Positions 48,835 through 59,549 of a DNA stretch of 64,000 bases are shown here, piece after piece. The DNA comes from Sordaria brevicollis. Taxonomy: Eukaryota > Ascomycota > Sordariomycetes > Sordariales > Sordariaceae. The stretch is taken from assembly GCA_033439795.1 (NCBI GenBank), contig JAUTDP010000004.1, positions 4,154,001-4,218,000 of the forward strand, given 5' to 3'. The notes under the pieces were generated by a model. The model did not search any database. It had not been told where the DNA came from and worked only from the letters and a program-made list of their open reading frames with translations. The position numbers were made by a program, and so were the translations under genes. Every line of letters starts with the position of its first letter. Position 1 is the stretch's first letter.

Positions 48835-49862
48835 ATAACTTGGAGAAAAGGGGACAAAAACATACCGGTCTTGGTGGATGGGTGCAACTCGTCATACCAC
48901 ATGAAGCCGCTCAACGGGCCAAGGTTGGTCTGGTCAACGCAGTCGCCGCCGGAAGCATTGCACTGGTGGAAATAACCGGTGCTGTTGTGAGGGGCATCCA
49001 GGTACGCGGCAGGGTTCGAGTGGATGTCGGTCATGAGGCTGTGGACGTCAAAGAGATCAAAGGTCGCCTTGGGCCAGCGCTGCCTGAGCCTGGTGTTGAC
49101 GGCAACGCCGTAGTCAAAGACGGTGTTGAGGGTGGTGCTGTACTCCTTGATCTTCTCGCTCCTCTCCGTGACGTTGTACTGCGACTTGCCGGCCCAGAAC
49201 TGGCTGGCTCCCGTGAAGCCACCGTTCTCGAGAGTAGCGTAAAGAGGCGCGAGGTGCAAGGGCGCCAAGTTCAACAGGACAAAACGGCGTCCACCGGCCT
49301 TGTAGATGGTGTCGAAAACGGTCCAGATGCACTCGGAGAAGTCGGTAAGGGTCTTGCCGGGATGCTGGTTCTCGGTCAAAAAGGCATCACCGCCGAGGTC
49401 GTTGGTTCCGATCCAGAGAGCATAAACCGTGTTGGAGGCTGTCCTGTTGGGGAAGACGGAGGTATACGCAGTGTCGGCAACGAAAGAAGGAAGCTCGTCC
49501 TCCAAGACAGCCGGGAAGTCTTTGTTGATGGCGCTGAAGTACCGAGAGATAACCTTGTTGGAGCAGGTCGCGCCGCTGACGGCGTAGTCGGCGAGTTTGG
49601 CTCCAGCTTGCCGGGAAGCATACTGTGCCCAGGTCAGACCACCGCTGGCAGTCCAGTCGCTCTCGCCGTGAAGTTGGCCGGGAGGAGGAGGGTTGCCTCC
49701 ATTGCCCATGTAGTATCCCAAGCGGCCGTTGTCCGTATAACTGTCGCCAAAGGTCACAAGAAAGTCAAAGGGCTTCTTGGTGGGCTTAGCAGCAGTAGAG
49801 ACGGTAGAAGCAGAGGCAGAGGCAGCCAAAGAGGCGCCGGCCAGGAGCATGGAGAACAACAT
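48621..49862 (-). CDS. secreted GDSL esterase (CE16-like)
   Basis: Exon 1 is 49862-48866, a 177-nt intron is 48865-48689 (GTATGT to GCACAG), and exon 2 is 48688-48621, giving 354 residues. The start (MLFSMLLAGASLAASASA) is a signal peptide. SGNH-hydrolase blocks are present: FGDSYTDNGR with nucleophile Ser41, the IGTND block with Asn154, and WYDELHPSTKT with Asp324 and His327. This pattern fits carbohydrate esterase family 16 acetylesterases, which remove acetyl groups from plant cell-wall sugars; lipase activity is the alternative. Several NxS/T sites suggest glycosylation. Reading straight through the intron gives a false C-terminus rich in Phe from a T32 run. The gene lies directly beside the transposon tract. 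Confidence 0.9.
48800..48831. repeat. A32 homopolymer inside the esterase intron
   Basis: Thirty-two A in a row on the plus strand, T on the coding strand, within the intron. It could act as an extended polypyrimidine tract. Its exact length in the assembly may be unreliable. Confidence 0.85.
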
Positions 49863-50006
49863 GGTGAAGAGAAGAGACTGCAGGTGGGGGAGGACGTCGA
49901 AGCTCTTGGCGAGTTTGAGGTGGAAGAGCTGAAGTTAAACTTGTACTTGTCACTTATCAACATGGCCGGACCGCAAGTAAACAGCGAGACGCCGAGAAGT
50001 TATATA
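49863..50006 (-). promoter_or_regulatory. short upstream region of the esterase gene
   Basis: Only 144 bp separate the esterase ATG from the first transposon base at 50,007. The sequence is normal in composition and still contains CpA steps, so it escaped RIP. The core promoter must lie here or extend into the transposon end. Confidence 0.5.
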
Positions 50007-51670
50007 CAGTCAAGTCTGCAATTAACGATATTGGTTGTACTGGCCAATCTGATCGTTATAACCAGACAAACGTTACACCCAGATTTTGCTGACAGATGTC
50101 CTAAAATCCTGTTTTCTAACCAGATATGGTAGTTTTACGTTGTTTTACGTCGTTTCAAGTCGATTCGAGTCAAAAAAACGCTATATTCTGTCTAATGAAC
50201 GGCTTCTATATAAATTTGTATATTATTTCTTCGCGAAATAGGAATCTAGAGTTTTCTAAGGCGCGTTGAACTTTTCCTATAACGACTATTCGATAAACCT
50301 CTTCTATACCCGTTGAAATAAAGCTATATTTGCTAAATTGACCGTTATCGATTACTCTTCGTATTAGATAATTATTGCAATAGCTTTAAGCGCGGTTACT
50401 AAGGTAATAGGGGGTATTTCTTATTATTTTTATTCGCTATCGTTATTATCCTCTATTATTAAAGAGAACGTTTCAATTATATAGATTAGGAAGTTATTCG
50501 GGCTATTAATAATAGCCTTATTTAGTAGATTAATAAAATTATTAATATCTATTATAATTCTAATAATCCCTATACGTATTAAACCTTCTATAAACTTCTT
50601 TATTTTATTAGAATTTATATTAATAAAAATAGCTTCTAGAATTTATATTATTAAATCGATTAGGCCCGGTAGGGTAATAATTTTATTACCGTTATAGGGA
50701 TTTTTATTACCGGCTATTAAGTTAATTTAATTAATAGGCTTCTTTTTAAAACCTTGTATTAGCCCTAATAGTATAAATTTCTTCTAATAATTATCGATAA
50801 TAATAGAAATAACTTTATTTCGTTATAAGTTAATAATTTAGTGGATAGTTTGTAGAATGGTAATATTCTTAAAGGGATTACGGCTAGAGAGCGTATAATT
50901 AACTATATATTGAAGCTAAATTTTCCTATAATATACCTTTATATTATTAATAATCCCTTAGTTTATGGGTTGGTATAAGGAGGTTATATTGGCGGGAAGA
51001 ATACGAACCGTTATATATTATAAGGCGTAATCCTTATTACGTTCTTTAAACTATTTGAGGGTGGAGATATAGGCGTTAAATCTATTTACTAGAAGTAAAA
51101 CCTTCCTACCCGCTATTTATTAATTAAATTATAATAAAAATTCGATAAAAATAACCGCTATTATTTATACCTTTTTATTATATCGTTAAATAAAGGGTAA
51201 ATTAATAATAAAACGGCAATTTTTATTAAAGGGACGAAGATTTTTAAAATGGCCAATAATCCAGAGGTCGAATTTGTAAATATTAAATACGTTAGTAGTT
51301 AGTATAATTATAATACGGTTTTTCTTCTTTTTATTACCTAATTGTAATTTAGTAGCCAATATAAAATCGGGTATAAATAATTAAAATAAACCAATTTTAT
51401 TAATATTATATATATTATTAAAATAATATTATTTAATAAATTTTTAAATACCCTCGATTTCTTTAATAGAATTAGAGACGTCGGTAGTATTAGATTCCCC
51501 GCTTTATTTATATTATTTAATATAATAATAGCGTTTAAATTTAGCTAATTACCCTATTGAAAATTTCGGTTCGTTAAAGGAATTAAAATCGGGTATTATA
51601 TTCTATAGAGTTTTTGCAATAGTTTAAATTATATTTCCCGTAATTAATAATTAAATCCTTTCTATACTGA
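50007..51670 (-). mobile_element. RIP-mutated Fot1/pogo-type DNA transposon, truncated
   Basis: The left end follows TATATA and begins CAGTCAAGTCTGCAATTAACG with repeated ATTAACGA/GTTATAACC blocks, typical of Fot1/pogo terminal repeats inserted at TA. The minus strand carries a transposase relic with many stops. It has a CENP-B-like DNA-binding block (TGNII.TIAKTL.NIIPDF... then FSIG.LAKFKR) near 51,520-51,660. Next comes a DDE core with a GLF.LF block, a DLWIIGHFKN block, a KVLLLVNRFNAY block (catalytic Asp now Asn) and LPANITSLYQP near 50,960-51,440. Each stop fits a C-to-T or G-to-A change. The right terminal repeat and the protein N-terminus are not found after about 51,670, so the copy is truncated or cut by another element. 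Confidence 0.72.
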
Positions 51671-52779
51671 GATGGGGCGGATAAACAGGTACAAGGGTAC
51701 ACGGCTAGATAGTAGATTTTTTCCGAATTTTTTCGAAAATTTTTCGTAGTTTTTCATTCTAGAGGAATTCTTCCAGGGATTTTCCCTAGTCATAATCTGA
51801 GAAAAGAGGTACAGGACAAGGATGCATTATAATGAGCTAATTTAAAGGAAGTATAATAGTAGTATATTAAATAGATTAAGAAAGAAAGCTATAGAATAAA
51901 TTTCGGACTTTTATATAGAAAGAAGGAAAATTCTAAAAGAATAAAAGGAGAGAAGGGTAATTAGAAAGAAAAGAAGGAAGGTTAGGCAACTTTTACTAGA
52001 ATAATAATTAAATTTTATTTAATTTTTAAGATAAAAATTTTCTTCAATTTGGTAAAAATTAACTCTTTAATTAAGTCTTTAAAACTTTTTAACCTTATTT
52101 TTATAATAAATAAAAGAAAAAATATAATTAAATCAAAAAAGATATTCCTATTATTAAATTATTCCTTTCTCCCCTATAAATTTATTCCTCTCTCTATTTT
52201 TTTAATCTTATTAGAAGTTTTTAATATAGCTCCTTTCCTAATTATTATAGTAGTAATAGTTATTTGGGGTTATTTTTCTTCCCTATTTTAAATAGTAATA
52301 AAAACGAAATTGAATTTCAAATTTCCAATTAAATTGGTTAAAACGGACTTAATACTTTAAATCGATAAGATTAAAAATTTTAATAATCCGTCGATTGTAA
52401 AAAAAGAATAATAGAAAATAAATATTAAAATAAAATTAAAAATATATTATCCTAAATATATTACAGGATTCGTTATAAAAATAAAGTAGTATATAGGATA
52501 AGCGTAAATATAATTGTAACCTTCTTAATACTAATTATTATACGCTATAAAAACGTTTTTAGAAATTAAATTAGGAATAAATTATAAACCTAAAAGATTT
52601 ATAATTTTCGATATTAAGCGAATAATAACCGATTAGCCGAAGATTTAATAATAGATTCCCGGCTCCGAGGCCGATAATTAAAATAAATATTATTAAATTA
52701 GAAATTTCGCCCCGATTTTAATATTAAATTAATACTTTATATAAATCCGGTAAAAGGGTATATATAAACGAATAGTAAT
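51671..52779. other. unassigned RIP-affected sequence, possible LTR at its right end
   Basis: This segment lies between the truncated DNA transposon and the primer-binding site. Its first 170 bases are less AT-rich (ATGGGGCGGATAAACAGG, TACAAGGGTACACGGC). An 80-codon hydrophobic frame at 52,049-52,291 has the composition of mutated AT-rich DNA and I do not call it a gene. The sequence just before 52,780 should be the 5' LTR of the plus-strand retrotransposon, but I cannot fix its start. Confidence 0.4.
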
Positions 52780-52798
52780 TGGCGCCGGGGCTTCGAAT
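52780..52798 (+). other. candidate tRNA primer-binding site
   Basis: TGGCGCCGGGGCTTCGAAT is the reverse complement of a tRNA 3' end. Read backwards it gives CCA, discriminator G, acceptor strand CCCCGGC, T-stem CGAAG and the end of the T loop. It lies upstream of gag in the same orientation, where a reverse-transcription primer site belongs. The matching tRNA (acceptor GCCGGGG) is not identified. Confidence 0.5.
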
Positions 52799-54331
52799 AT
52801 ATAAAATATTTATTTAATAATTTTAAAAACCTTATTTTAATACGCGTCGTCGGAATTTTTAAAATATAATATATTTATTCAATGGCTTTAAACCCTTTTA
52901 CGTTAATATATAGTAATCTATTTAATTAAATTTAATATATATTATATTATTTAATATTAATTGAAGTATAATTTATCCTCTACCGGTAAAGGGCTAAATT
53001 TCGTATAAAGATATAACGGTATTTTATATTAACGTTTATTTAATAAGAGGTTCCCCTTAAATACTTTTTACTATTTTATATCCTTTATTAACGATAAATT
53101 AATAAAATATTTATCGATATTAATATTAAAATTAATAATTTCTATTTATAATAACTCTTAATTAATAATTAATTTATTTATTATATTTATTAATCCCTTT
53201 TCCGTATTTACTTCTTCGCTTCTTTATTTATTTCCCCTTATACCTCCTATACGTTCCTTACCCTCTTCCCCCCTAAATATAATAAATTCTAGTTAAACTT
53301 TTAATTACTAAATTTATCCCGAAAATAAGGATGGTAGTAATTAAAATTAGTAATAGAACCCTAACCCCACTTTGAATTAAATAATTACGACGTTCTTTAT
53401 ATATTCTTCGAAGGATTTCAATTTTAAAAAGAAATTTAGAAATAAGAATATTATTAAATTCTTCCTAAATTTCGAAGATAGAACGAATTTCGTCAAATAG
53501 TATAATAACGAAGAAAAGATCAATATATAGTGCCGATAGTATAAGCCTTAATCCCGAAATATTATTAAGGGTATTATCCACTCTATTAAGAAAGAGAACG
53601 AGCCCGTTACGTAGGTAAGGTTCTATAATAAATTCCGTACTATTTATTATACTTACGACCTTAAGCAAATAAATTCTAACGTAAATAAATTTTAAAACTT
53701 TTATTATAAGCGTATTAAAAATAATAAGAAAATTATTAATAATATTATTCTTAAATATTATTAATTATTAATTCGGTAAAAGTAAATTAATTAAGAAATT
53801 GTCGAAAGGTTGGCAATTAAATATTTCTATAAGAAATTGCTTTATAGCTACTATATTAATTTTATTACTTATTTTAATAAGGATAAAGATAAATTCTTTA
53901 AAATAATATAAATTAATTTTTCTATAAAGCTTTTTAATTAGATTATTACTTATTATCGACGGGAAAATAGCGATTCCGATTCTAATTCTAATAATTCTTT
54001 TAATTCTTCTAACGATAGCGATAGTAATAAAAATAATAAAGTAATAGAGAAGATTATTATTATTAAAATTAAGACTTCTAATAGTAAGAAGGATTTTAAT
54101 AAAAAAAAGATTACGACCGTTAAATAGGAAATTATTAAAGAACCCATTATTATAAACGCTTTAATTAAAAGTCTTTAAAATATATAAATTACCTATACTA
54201 AAATAGCGAATTAATAAATTAAGAATTTTGAAAATCGTTTCCGAAATTTCCTTAAAAGTAATTATATTTTTTAGGTTAAGATTATAATAATATAATCGAT
54301 TAAATAAACTTAGCCAACGGAAAATATAACC

Positions 54332-54361
54332 TGCTATTAGTATAGATAATTTAGTTATATT
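54332..54361 (+). pseudogene. gag CCHC zinc knuckle, RIP-mutated
   Basis: The plus frame reads C-Y-stop-Y-R-stop-F-S-Y-I. Each change is a C-to-T or G-to-A away from the CxxCGxxGH pattern of a nucleocapsid zinc knuckle. It marks the end of gag in retrotransposon A. Confidence 0.6.
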
Positions 54362-55649
54362 TAATATTAATATAAAGATAAGGATTATTATATAAATAAA
54401 GGATAGATCTATTAAATTAAAGCTAATAAGGAATAAGGCTATAGGTAATAATTCTATTTAAGAAGTAATATTAAATTAGTATAGTATATTCCGAACGATA
54501 TAGTCTCTACTATTTTTTATATAAACCGCTTTAAAAATATATTTAAATTTTATATAATTTATTATAATAAGTACTTTAAATATAATAAATTCCGGGAATA
54601 AGAAACCGAAGTTTATTTTAATAAGTTTACTCCTAATTTTGATTTTTTAAAGTTAAAATATTAATAAAAGTAGCGAAAGGTCTAAAATCGTCGCCGAATT
54701 AATTTTTAGAATAATATAATTTTAATTAACGAATTATTTTTTCAAATTATTTATAATTTAATTAATTTATATTTAACGTTTCTTCTTCCTTTTATTTAAA
54801 AGTCTTTTATAATATTTTAAATCCTAAAATAAATTATAAAAAAGGAAATTATTATTACGCTTATTTAAACGTAAGGAAGATTAATAATTCTTTGTAAACC
54901 TCCTTTTAATATAAATCGAAAGGAGAGGTTATAATTACTACCCGTAAGAAAATTAAATTTTAACCTTCGTATAAAGGATATAATAGATTAAAAAAACGTA
55001 TAAATAATAATAATTAAAATTATATTTAAGCCGGCTCTTTAATTAAAATTAATTTTTACCGCCGCCGCTAAGTCGCTAAAATTTATAAACGAATTTCCAA
55101 TTAAAATTTAGAAACTTTTAATTAATAAATCCGTTTTTAAACCTAAGGATTTTAATAATTTTAAAGATTATATAAATTATAGGATTATTTAAATTAAAGA
55201 GAATTGCCCGATTATTAATAAAATTATAAGTATTAAATTATAAATTACTTTCGAAAATATAATTATAATTATTCCCGAATCCGGTTAATTATTTAAAGAA
55301 TTAATTAACTTTAAATATTATTAAAAGGCCTTTAAAGAAACCCTTTAATTAATATACAATAGTAACGCTATTAAGGATAATAGCCTAGAAATTAATTAAT
55401 TCCGCCTATATAATTTATAAATTAATACCGTTATTATAATATTAAAAGAACTTTTATATAAAGATTAGAAGAAGAAATTTAACAATATCCTCGCCGTATA
55501 AACGTATTAATTTTATTATTAAGTCGTAAATCTTAAAACGGTATTTAAAGACGAACTAATTCGAATTTATAAAGAGGATTTTTAAATTATATTCTATAGC
55601 GAAAAATTATTATTTAATAAAGAGGTTATACGTATATAAAACCTTTTTA

Positions 55650-55800
55650 CACTAATAATCAATATTAAATTTAAAAGTAGTAAAAAGGTTATAATTCTTT
55701 TAAATAGTAGTACGGAAGTTAATATTATATTTACTAATTTAATTAACAAATTTAATTTTAATAATATAAATTATATAATTACTAATATTAATTTTAATAG
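55650..55800 (+). pseudogene. retrotransposon aspartic protease relic
   Basis: The frame reads VIILLNSSTEVNIIFTNLI at 55,688-55,744. LLNSST corresponds to the LLDSG(A/T) active site of retroelement proteases, with Asp turned to Asn by a G-to-A change. It lies between gag and RT of retrotransposon A, as expected. Confidence 0.6.
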
Positions 55801-57039
55801 TAGAAGGGTATAATTTAAAGGTAAGATAGTAGAAGATATTTTCTTATTCGATAAAGGTTAGAAAGTATATTTTATAATTATTTGGAATTAATTCCTTCGT
55901 TACAAAATCCTATTTAATTTTCCGTTTATTAAAAGTATTAGTATTATAATAAATTATATTAACGTCGGAATTATTCGTACTTATTTTACTATAGGAAAAA
56001 TAAAAATTAATACTTTCTTCGCTATTAAGGAATAAATAAACGCCTTCGGGCAACGGGTTTAATTCCCCTATTATAATTACTTACCTTATTATTGCAAATA
56101 ATACTTAAAAATTTATTTTAACGAATAAATCGCCTTATAAATTTATTAAAATAAATTTAGAAGAAAATAATAAAAGATTTATAAAAAGTATTAAAATTAA
56201 TAAGGATAATAAAAACTACTTTTCTTTAAGAAAGGAAATTGTAGATATTATTATCGCCTTATTATATAGTAAAAAGTATAACGAAGAAGTATTATCCGAT
56301 TACTTTCGATTAATTAAAGAAATTAATTTAAAATATTAAAAGAAGAATATAAATAATCCTTTAGAGAATTAATTACTAATAAAATAGTAATTGGAAAGTA
56401 GAATAATATAAAACCGAATAAAGAAAAAAATCCGTAGAAGCTTTTTTCAGGAATTATAAAGATTAATAATTAAAAATACTAAAGATTAAGGGAAAAAGGT
56501 CTTGAAATTTAAAAAGATAAAGGATATTCCGTCTTTCGCTAATTTATCTTCTTTTACGTCGTTACGAGGCTTTTCTCCGTTTATTTAAATTAATATTTTA
56601 TATAAAAGAATCGCTTAAAAGATAAAACTAGTCGATAATACGCCTTCGAATAGTTCGAAACCCGGTAGTAACTTTAATTAGAAAAAACGGAAATTCGAAG
56701 AAATCCGGTACAAAATCTAAGAATAATTAGATAATTTTCCGTTTAAATAAAATAAATATATTATTCTACAATTTATAGAACTAATTAGAGGTTTTTAATT
56801 AACGTTTAAAAAATTTTAATAAATTTTAAAGAAGAATAAATTACTCAACGAAATTAAAATCGAACTTTTTATTTATATATTCTTTAATTATAAAAAAGCC
56901 TTTATTTAGGAATTTTCTAAATATAATTTTATTTATAAAAATGTAGTAGAAAAATAGAAGATTAAAACGGTTATTTATTTAATTTAATAAACGAAAGTAA
57001 TTCTTATTCTATAAATTTTATATAAAAAAGTCTATAATT

Positions 57040-57268
57040 TGTTTAAAGAACGTATTTAGCGCGGAATTTTAGAAGAGAATTATACTTCTTATCGGAATAA
57101 TTAATTTTTCGTTTAGAAAAAGGATAGAAAATTCTAATTAATTAATAACGTTTAGAAAATTAATAAAGTAATTATTTATAATACTAATATACCCCTAAGG
57201 TATAAACCTTTTAGCGAAGATTTTATTAGGTACGAGATTTTTTTTTTACTAAATTTATTCTTAAGATA
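57040..57268 (+). pseudogene. reverse transcriptase N-terminal part, retrotransposon A
   Basis: The plus frame contains ERI.RGILEE, then SYRNN.FFV.KKDRKF.LINN, KINKV, IPLRYKPFSEDF and LLNLFLRY. These match the 'GIiEpS.SPW..V.KKDG..R.ciDyR.lN' start of Ty3/gypsy RT up to the DLFSGY block. The reading ends at the junction with the next element. Confidence 0.7.
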
Positions 57269-57550
57269 TATAATACCGTTGAGAGGGTATTTTGAAATGC
57301 ACAATATGTGTGATTGTAAACGTTAATAAATTAATGAAAAAAGAAGAATTAAATAAGAGGGGAACTCGCGGTAGTCGTAGACCATATGCCCGCGAGCCTC
57401 GAACGGCTGGCCCACTTATATAGGCCCGGCGCGCTATAACGCGGTCGCTTTCACGAAATAAACGCGAACTATTCTCGATAATCGGCGCCAGCCGTTCGGA
57501 ACGCCGGCAAGCGGGTATTACTATCCTAATAACGTTATATAATAATTACA
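57269..57550 (-). repeat. 3' long terminal repeat of retrotransposon B
   Basis: On the minus strand the segment begins TGTAAT and ends ATTATA, consistent with the ATTACA expected at the other end after one C-to-T change. Length is 282 bp. The purine-rich GGAACGGTAT directly before it is a candidate polypurine tract. The segment has more G and C than its surroundings because of many CpG steps. TATATAAG at 57,422-57,415 on the minus strand could be its promoter. A 12-bp inverted repeat (57,400-57,411 and 57,487-57,498) lies inside. The left boundary coincides with the break in the RT frame of element A. Confidence 0.6.
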
Positions 57551-57749
57551 ATACCGTTCCGGTATTAAATCCCAATTCCCTAAAGAATTCCATTACTAAT
57601 TTCAATAATAATTATATATATATATTTAAATAACCTTATTACCCTTTTAAATATAATACCTTTCTATACTTCGGCTTAACCGCTTCGTTATTAAATGTAA
57701 TTCGTTTACGTAGTTTACCGACAATTTTAGTAGGCGATCGTCTTCTTCC

Positions 57750-57880
57750 TTGCCTTTTTTAGTATTCCTTTAGTAATTCCTACGTATTACTTAATCCTTC
57801 TTCCGGAATCTATTTATTACGGTCGTATTTAAATCCTATCTATTTAACTAAATATTTCTATCTTCTAATCTTCTTATTTA
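57750..57880 (-). pseudogene. chromodomain at the integrase C-terminus
   Basis: The minus frame reads RR.KYLVK.IGFKYDRNK.IPEEGLSNT.ELL, with KYLVK.IGF at 57,857-57,831. This matches the chromodomain consensus (Y-L-V-K-W-x-G-F ... W-x-P-E-E-x-L-x-N), with both Trp codons turned into stops by RIP. In chromoviruses this domain guides integration to H3K9-methylated chromatin. Confidence 0.7.
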
Positions 57881-58469
57881 ATATATAATTTAAAATAACG
57901 TTTATCTCCTATTCTCCTTTATCGTCCGAATTTATTTAAATATCTTCGATTAGATTAGAAGGAGGTTAAACCCGTTAAAATAGGTCGTCCTTTTACAATC
58001 TTCTTTTAAAATATATTATTAATATAATAGAATATATTCTAGTTATTTCGGGGGGTAAATTTAATTTATACGCGAATTTACCGACGCGCGCTAGGATTTT
58101 GAATAAACTAGTACATTACTGCGAAAATTTGCGTAATAGGCGATTTGGCAAATAGTAACTTTTATAGAGCTTTAAAAATACTTTATTTCTTACTTGGAAT
58201 TCTTTAAACGGATAATAATTATTATACCTCTTCTTTATTTTAGCGATAGTAAAATCTATAATTATTTTGGCGTTTTCTTTTAATTTATCCTTTATAGTTT
58301 TATATTTTATAGCGACCGTAGGCGCATCTTCCCTTCTAATTACATCGAAGGGGTTAAATAGTTAAAAACCGAATAATTATTCGTATAGGGATAATTTAAT
58401 GGGTTCGGAGAGGGAATTATTAAGGTTCTATTATAAGGTTAGTAAAAGCTTTACTTAATTTAATTTAGG

Positions 58470-59200
58470 CGTTGCGAAGTAATGATATTAAATAGTGATT
58501 TTTACGTTTTAATTACGACGTTTAATTATATTATTTCCTTATAGGTAATATATTATCATTATTAATAGTTTAGTATTTATAGCCTTTTATATTCCCTACT
58601 ATAATTTAAAAGTAAATTTACAATTTCGATCCGATATAATAATTTAAGGCATTCCCTAATTTCCTAATAAGAATTCCTTAGCGAGGATTGTACCCTATAC
58701 TTCGATAGAGTAGGTTAAGTATTTAGGAATGAATTTTATTTATTTAATAGAGTAATATATAACGGGTATAAAGGTATTATATATTTCGAATCCTTCTATT
58801 TATTATACGGTTATTATAATTAGGACTTCAAGTAGGTCCGTAATGAAATTTATTATAATAGTTCGTATTAGTAGGGTGTATTCGGGCTTTACTGGCTGGT
58901 AGTCTCCTATAGTAGTATTTCGATCCGTACGGTTAAATTAATACAATAAGTAATAGCGTACGTATTCGGATACGTTATATATTTTTTTTAATATAATATA
59001 ACCTTTCAAATTATATAATATCCGGTCTTTATTAAAATAGTATTTATTATCGTATATTATTACTAGGACCATTTAAATTATAGATTTTAGTACGTAGAGC
59101 CGTTTAATTTTATCTATTATAATATTATAAAGAAGGTCGTCGATTATTTTAAATAAGTACCCGGTACTAAAAATAACGTTATCGACCTCGGTAGTATTAT
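58470..59200 (-). pseudogene. integrase core relic, retrotransposon B
   Basis: The minus frame starts QPVKPEYTLL near 58,899 and continues with INFITDLLEV (first catalytic Asp region), then GMP.IIISDRNCKFT near 58,640-58,610 (second Asp block), and KLLIMIIYYL.GNN (the YHPQ-type block). These are the landmarks of retroelement DDE integrases. Several stops correspond to mutated Trp and Gln codons. Confidence 0.75.
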
Positions 59201-59549
59201 AATAATTGTAGATATTATCTATAATTTTTATATATTTAGAGTCGACTTTATAACCCTCTATAAATTCTTTTTTTATTACTGCGCTTATTTATACTTCTAC
59301 TCGTACGTATTATATTTAATCTAATACTAATATTTTATTTAACTTGCCTATTTTATTTCCTTTAGCCTTAAGGCGGTTTAATACATTAGGAATGAAGTTC
59401 AGCTTACCGGCGATATAATATATTTATAGGTTATATTAAGATAAATAAATAGATACGTTAATTAATCTACGGTTGCTTCGATCTATTAATACTATATTTA
59501 GAGTAGTCTATTCGTAAATGCCTTTTATCGTTAAATAATTTATAAGAAT

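Larger units (their letters stand above)
52780..57268 (+). mobile_element. LTR retrotransposon A, gag-pol relic, interrupted in RT
   Basis: A plus-strand retroelement relic follows the primer-binding site. Gag-like sequence covers roughly 53,300-54,400, with an acidic Ser/Asp/Asn-rich stretch near 53,970-54,050. A CCHC zinc knuckle, an aspartic protease and the N-terminal part of reverse transcriptase follow in order. All frames contain many TAA/TAG stops attributable to RIP. The RT reading stops abruptly at about 57,268, where the LTR of a second element begins. The rest of pol would lie past that element, outside the window. The gag-PR-RT order fits Ty3/gypsy, but the integrase position that would prove it is missing. 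Confidence 0.75.

Noticed and set aside
48669..50132. 487-codon plus-strand frame starting at an A-rich run
   Set aside because: It is the complement of the GDSL esterase, passes through the A32 tract as a Lys run, and has no domain.
52049..52291. 80-codon hydrophobic frame in AT-rich DNA
   Set aside because: Ile/Leu/Phe/Lys-only composition is what RIP-mutated DNA yields in any frame; no start context or homology.
53465..54147. Two short minus-strand hydrophobic frames
   Set aside because: They lie opposite the gag region of retrotransposon A and reflect base composition.
57269..57560. A Mutator-like element with a 9-bp target duplication (AATACCGTT)
   Set aside because: No terminal inverted repeats at the implied edges. 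The flanking domains fit an LTR-retrotransposon junction better.
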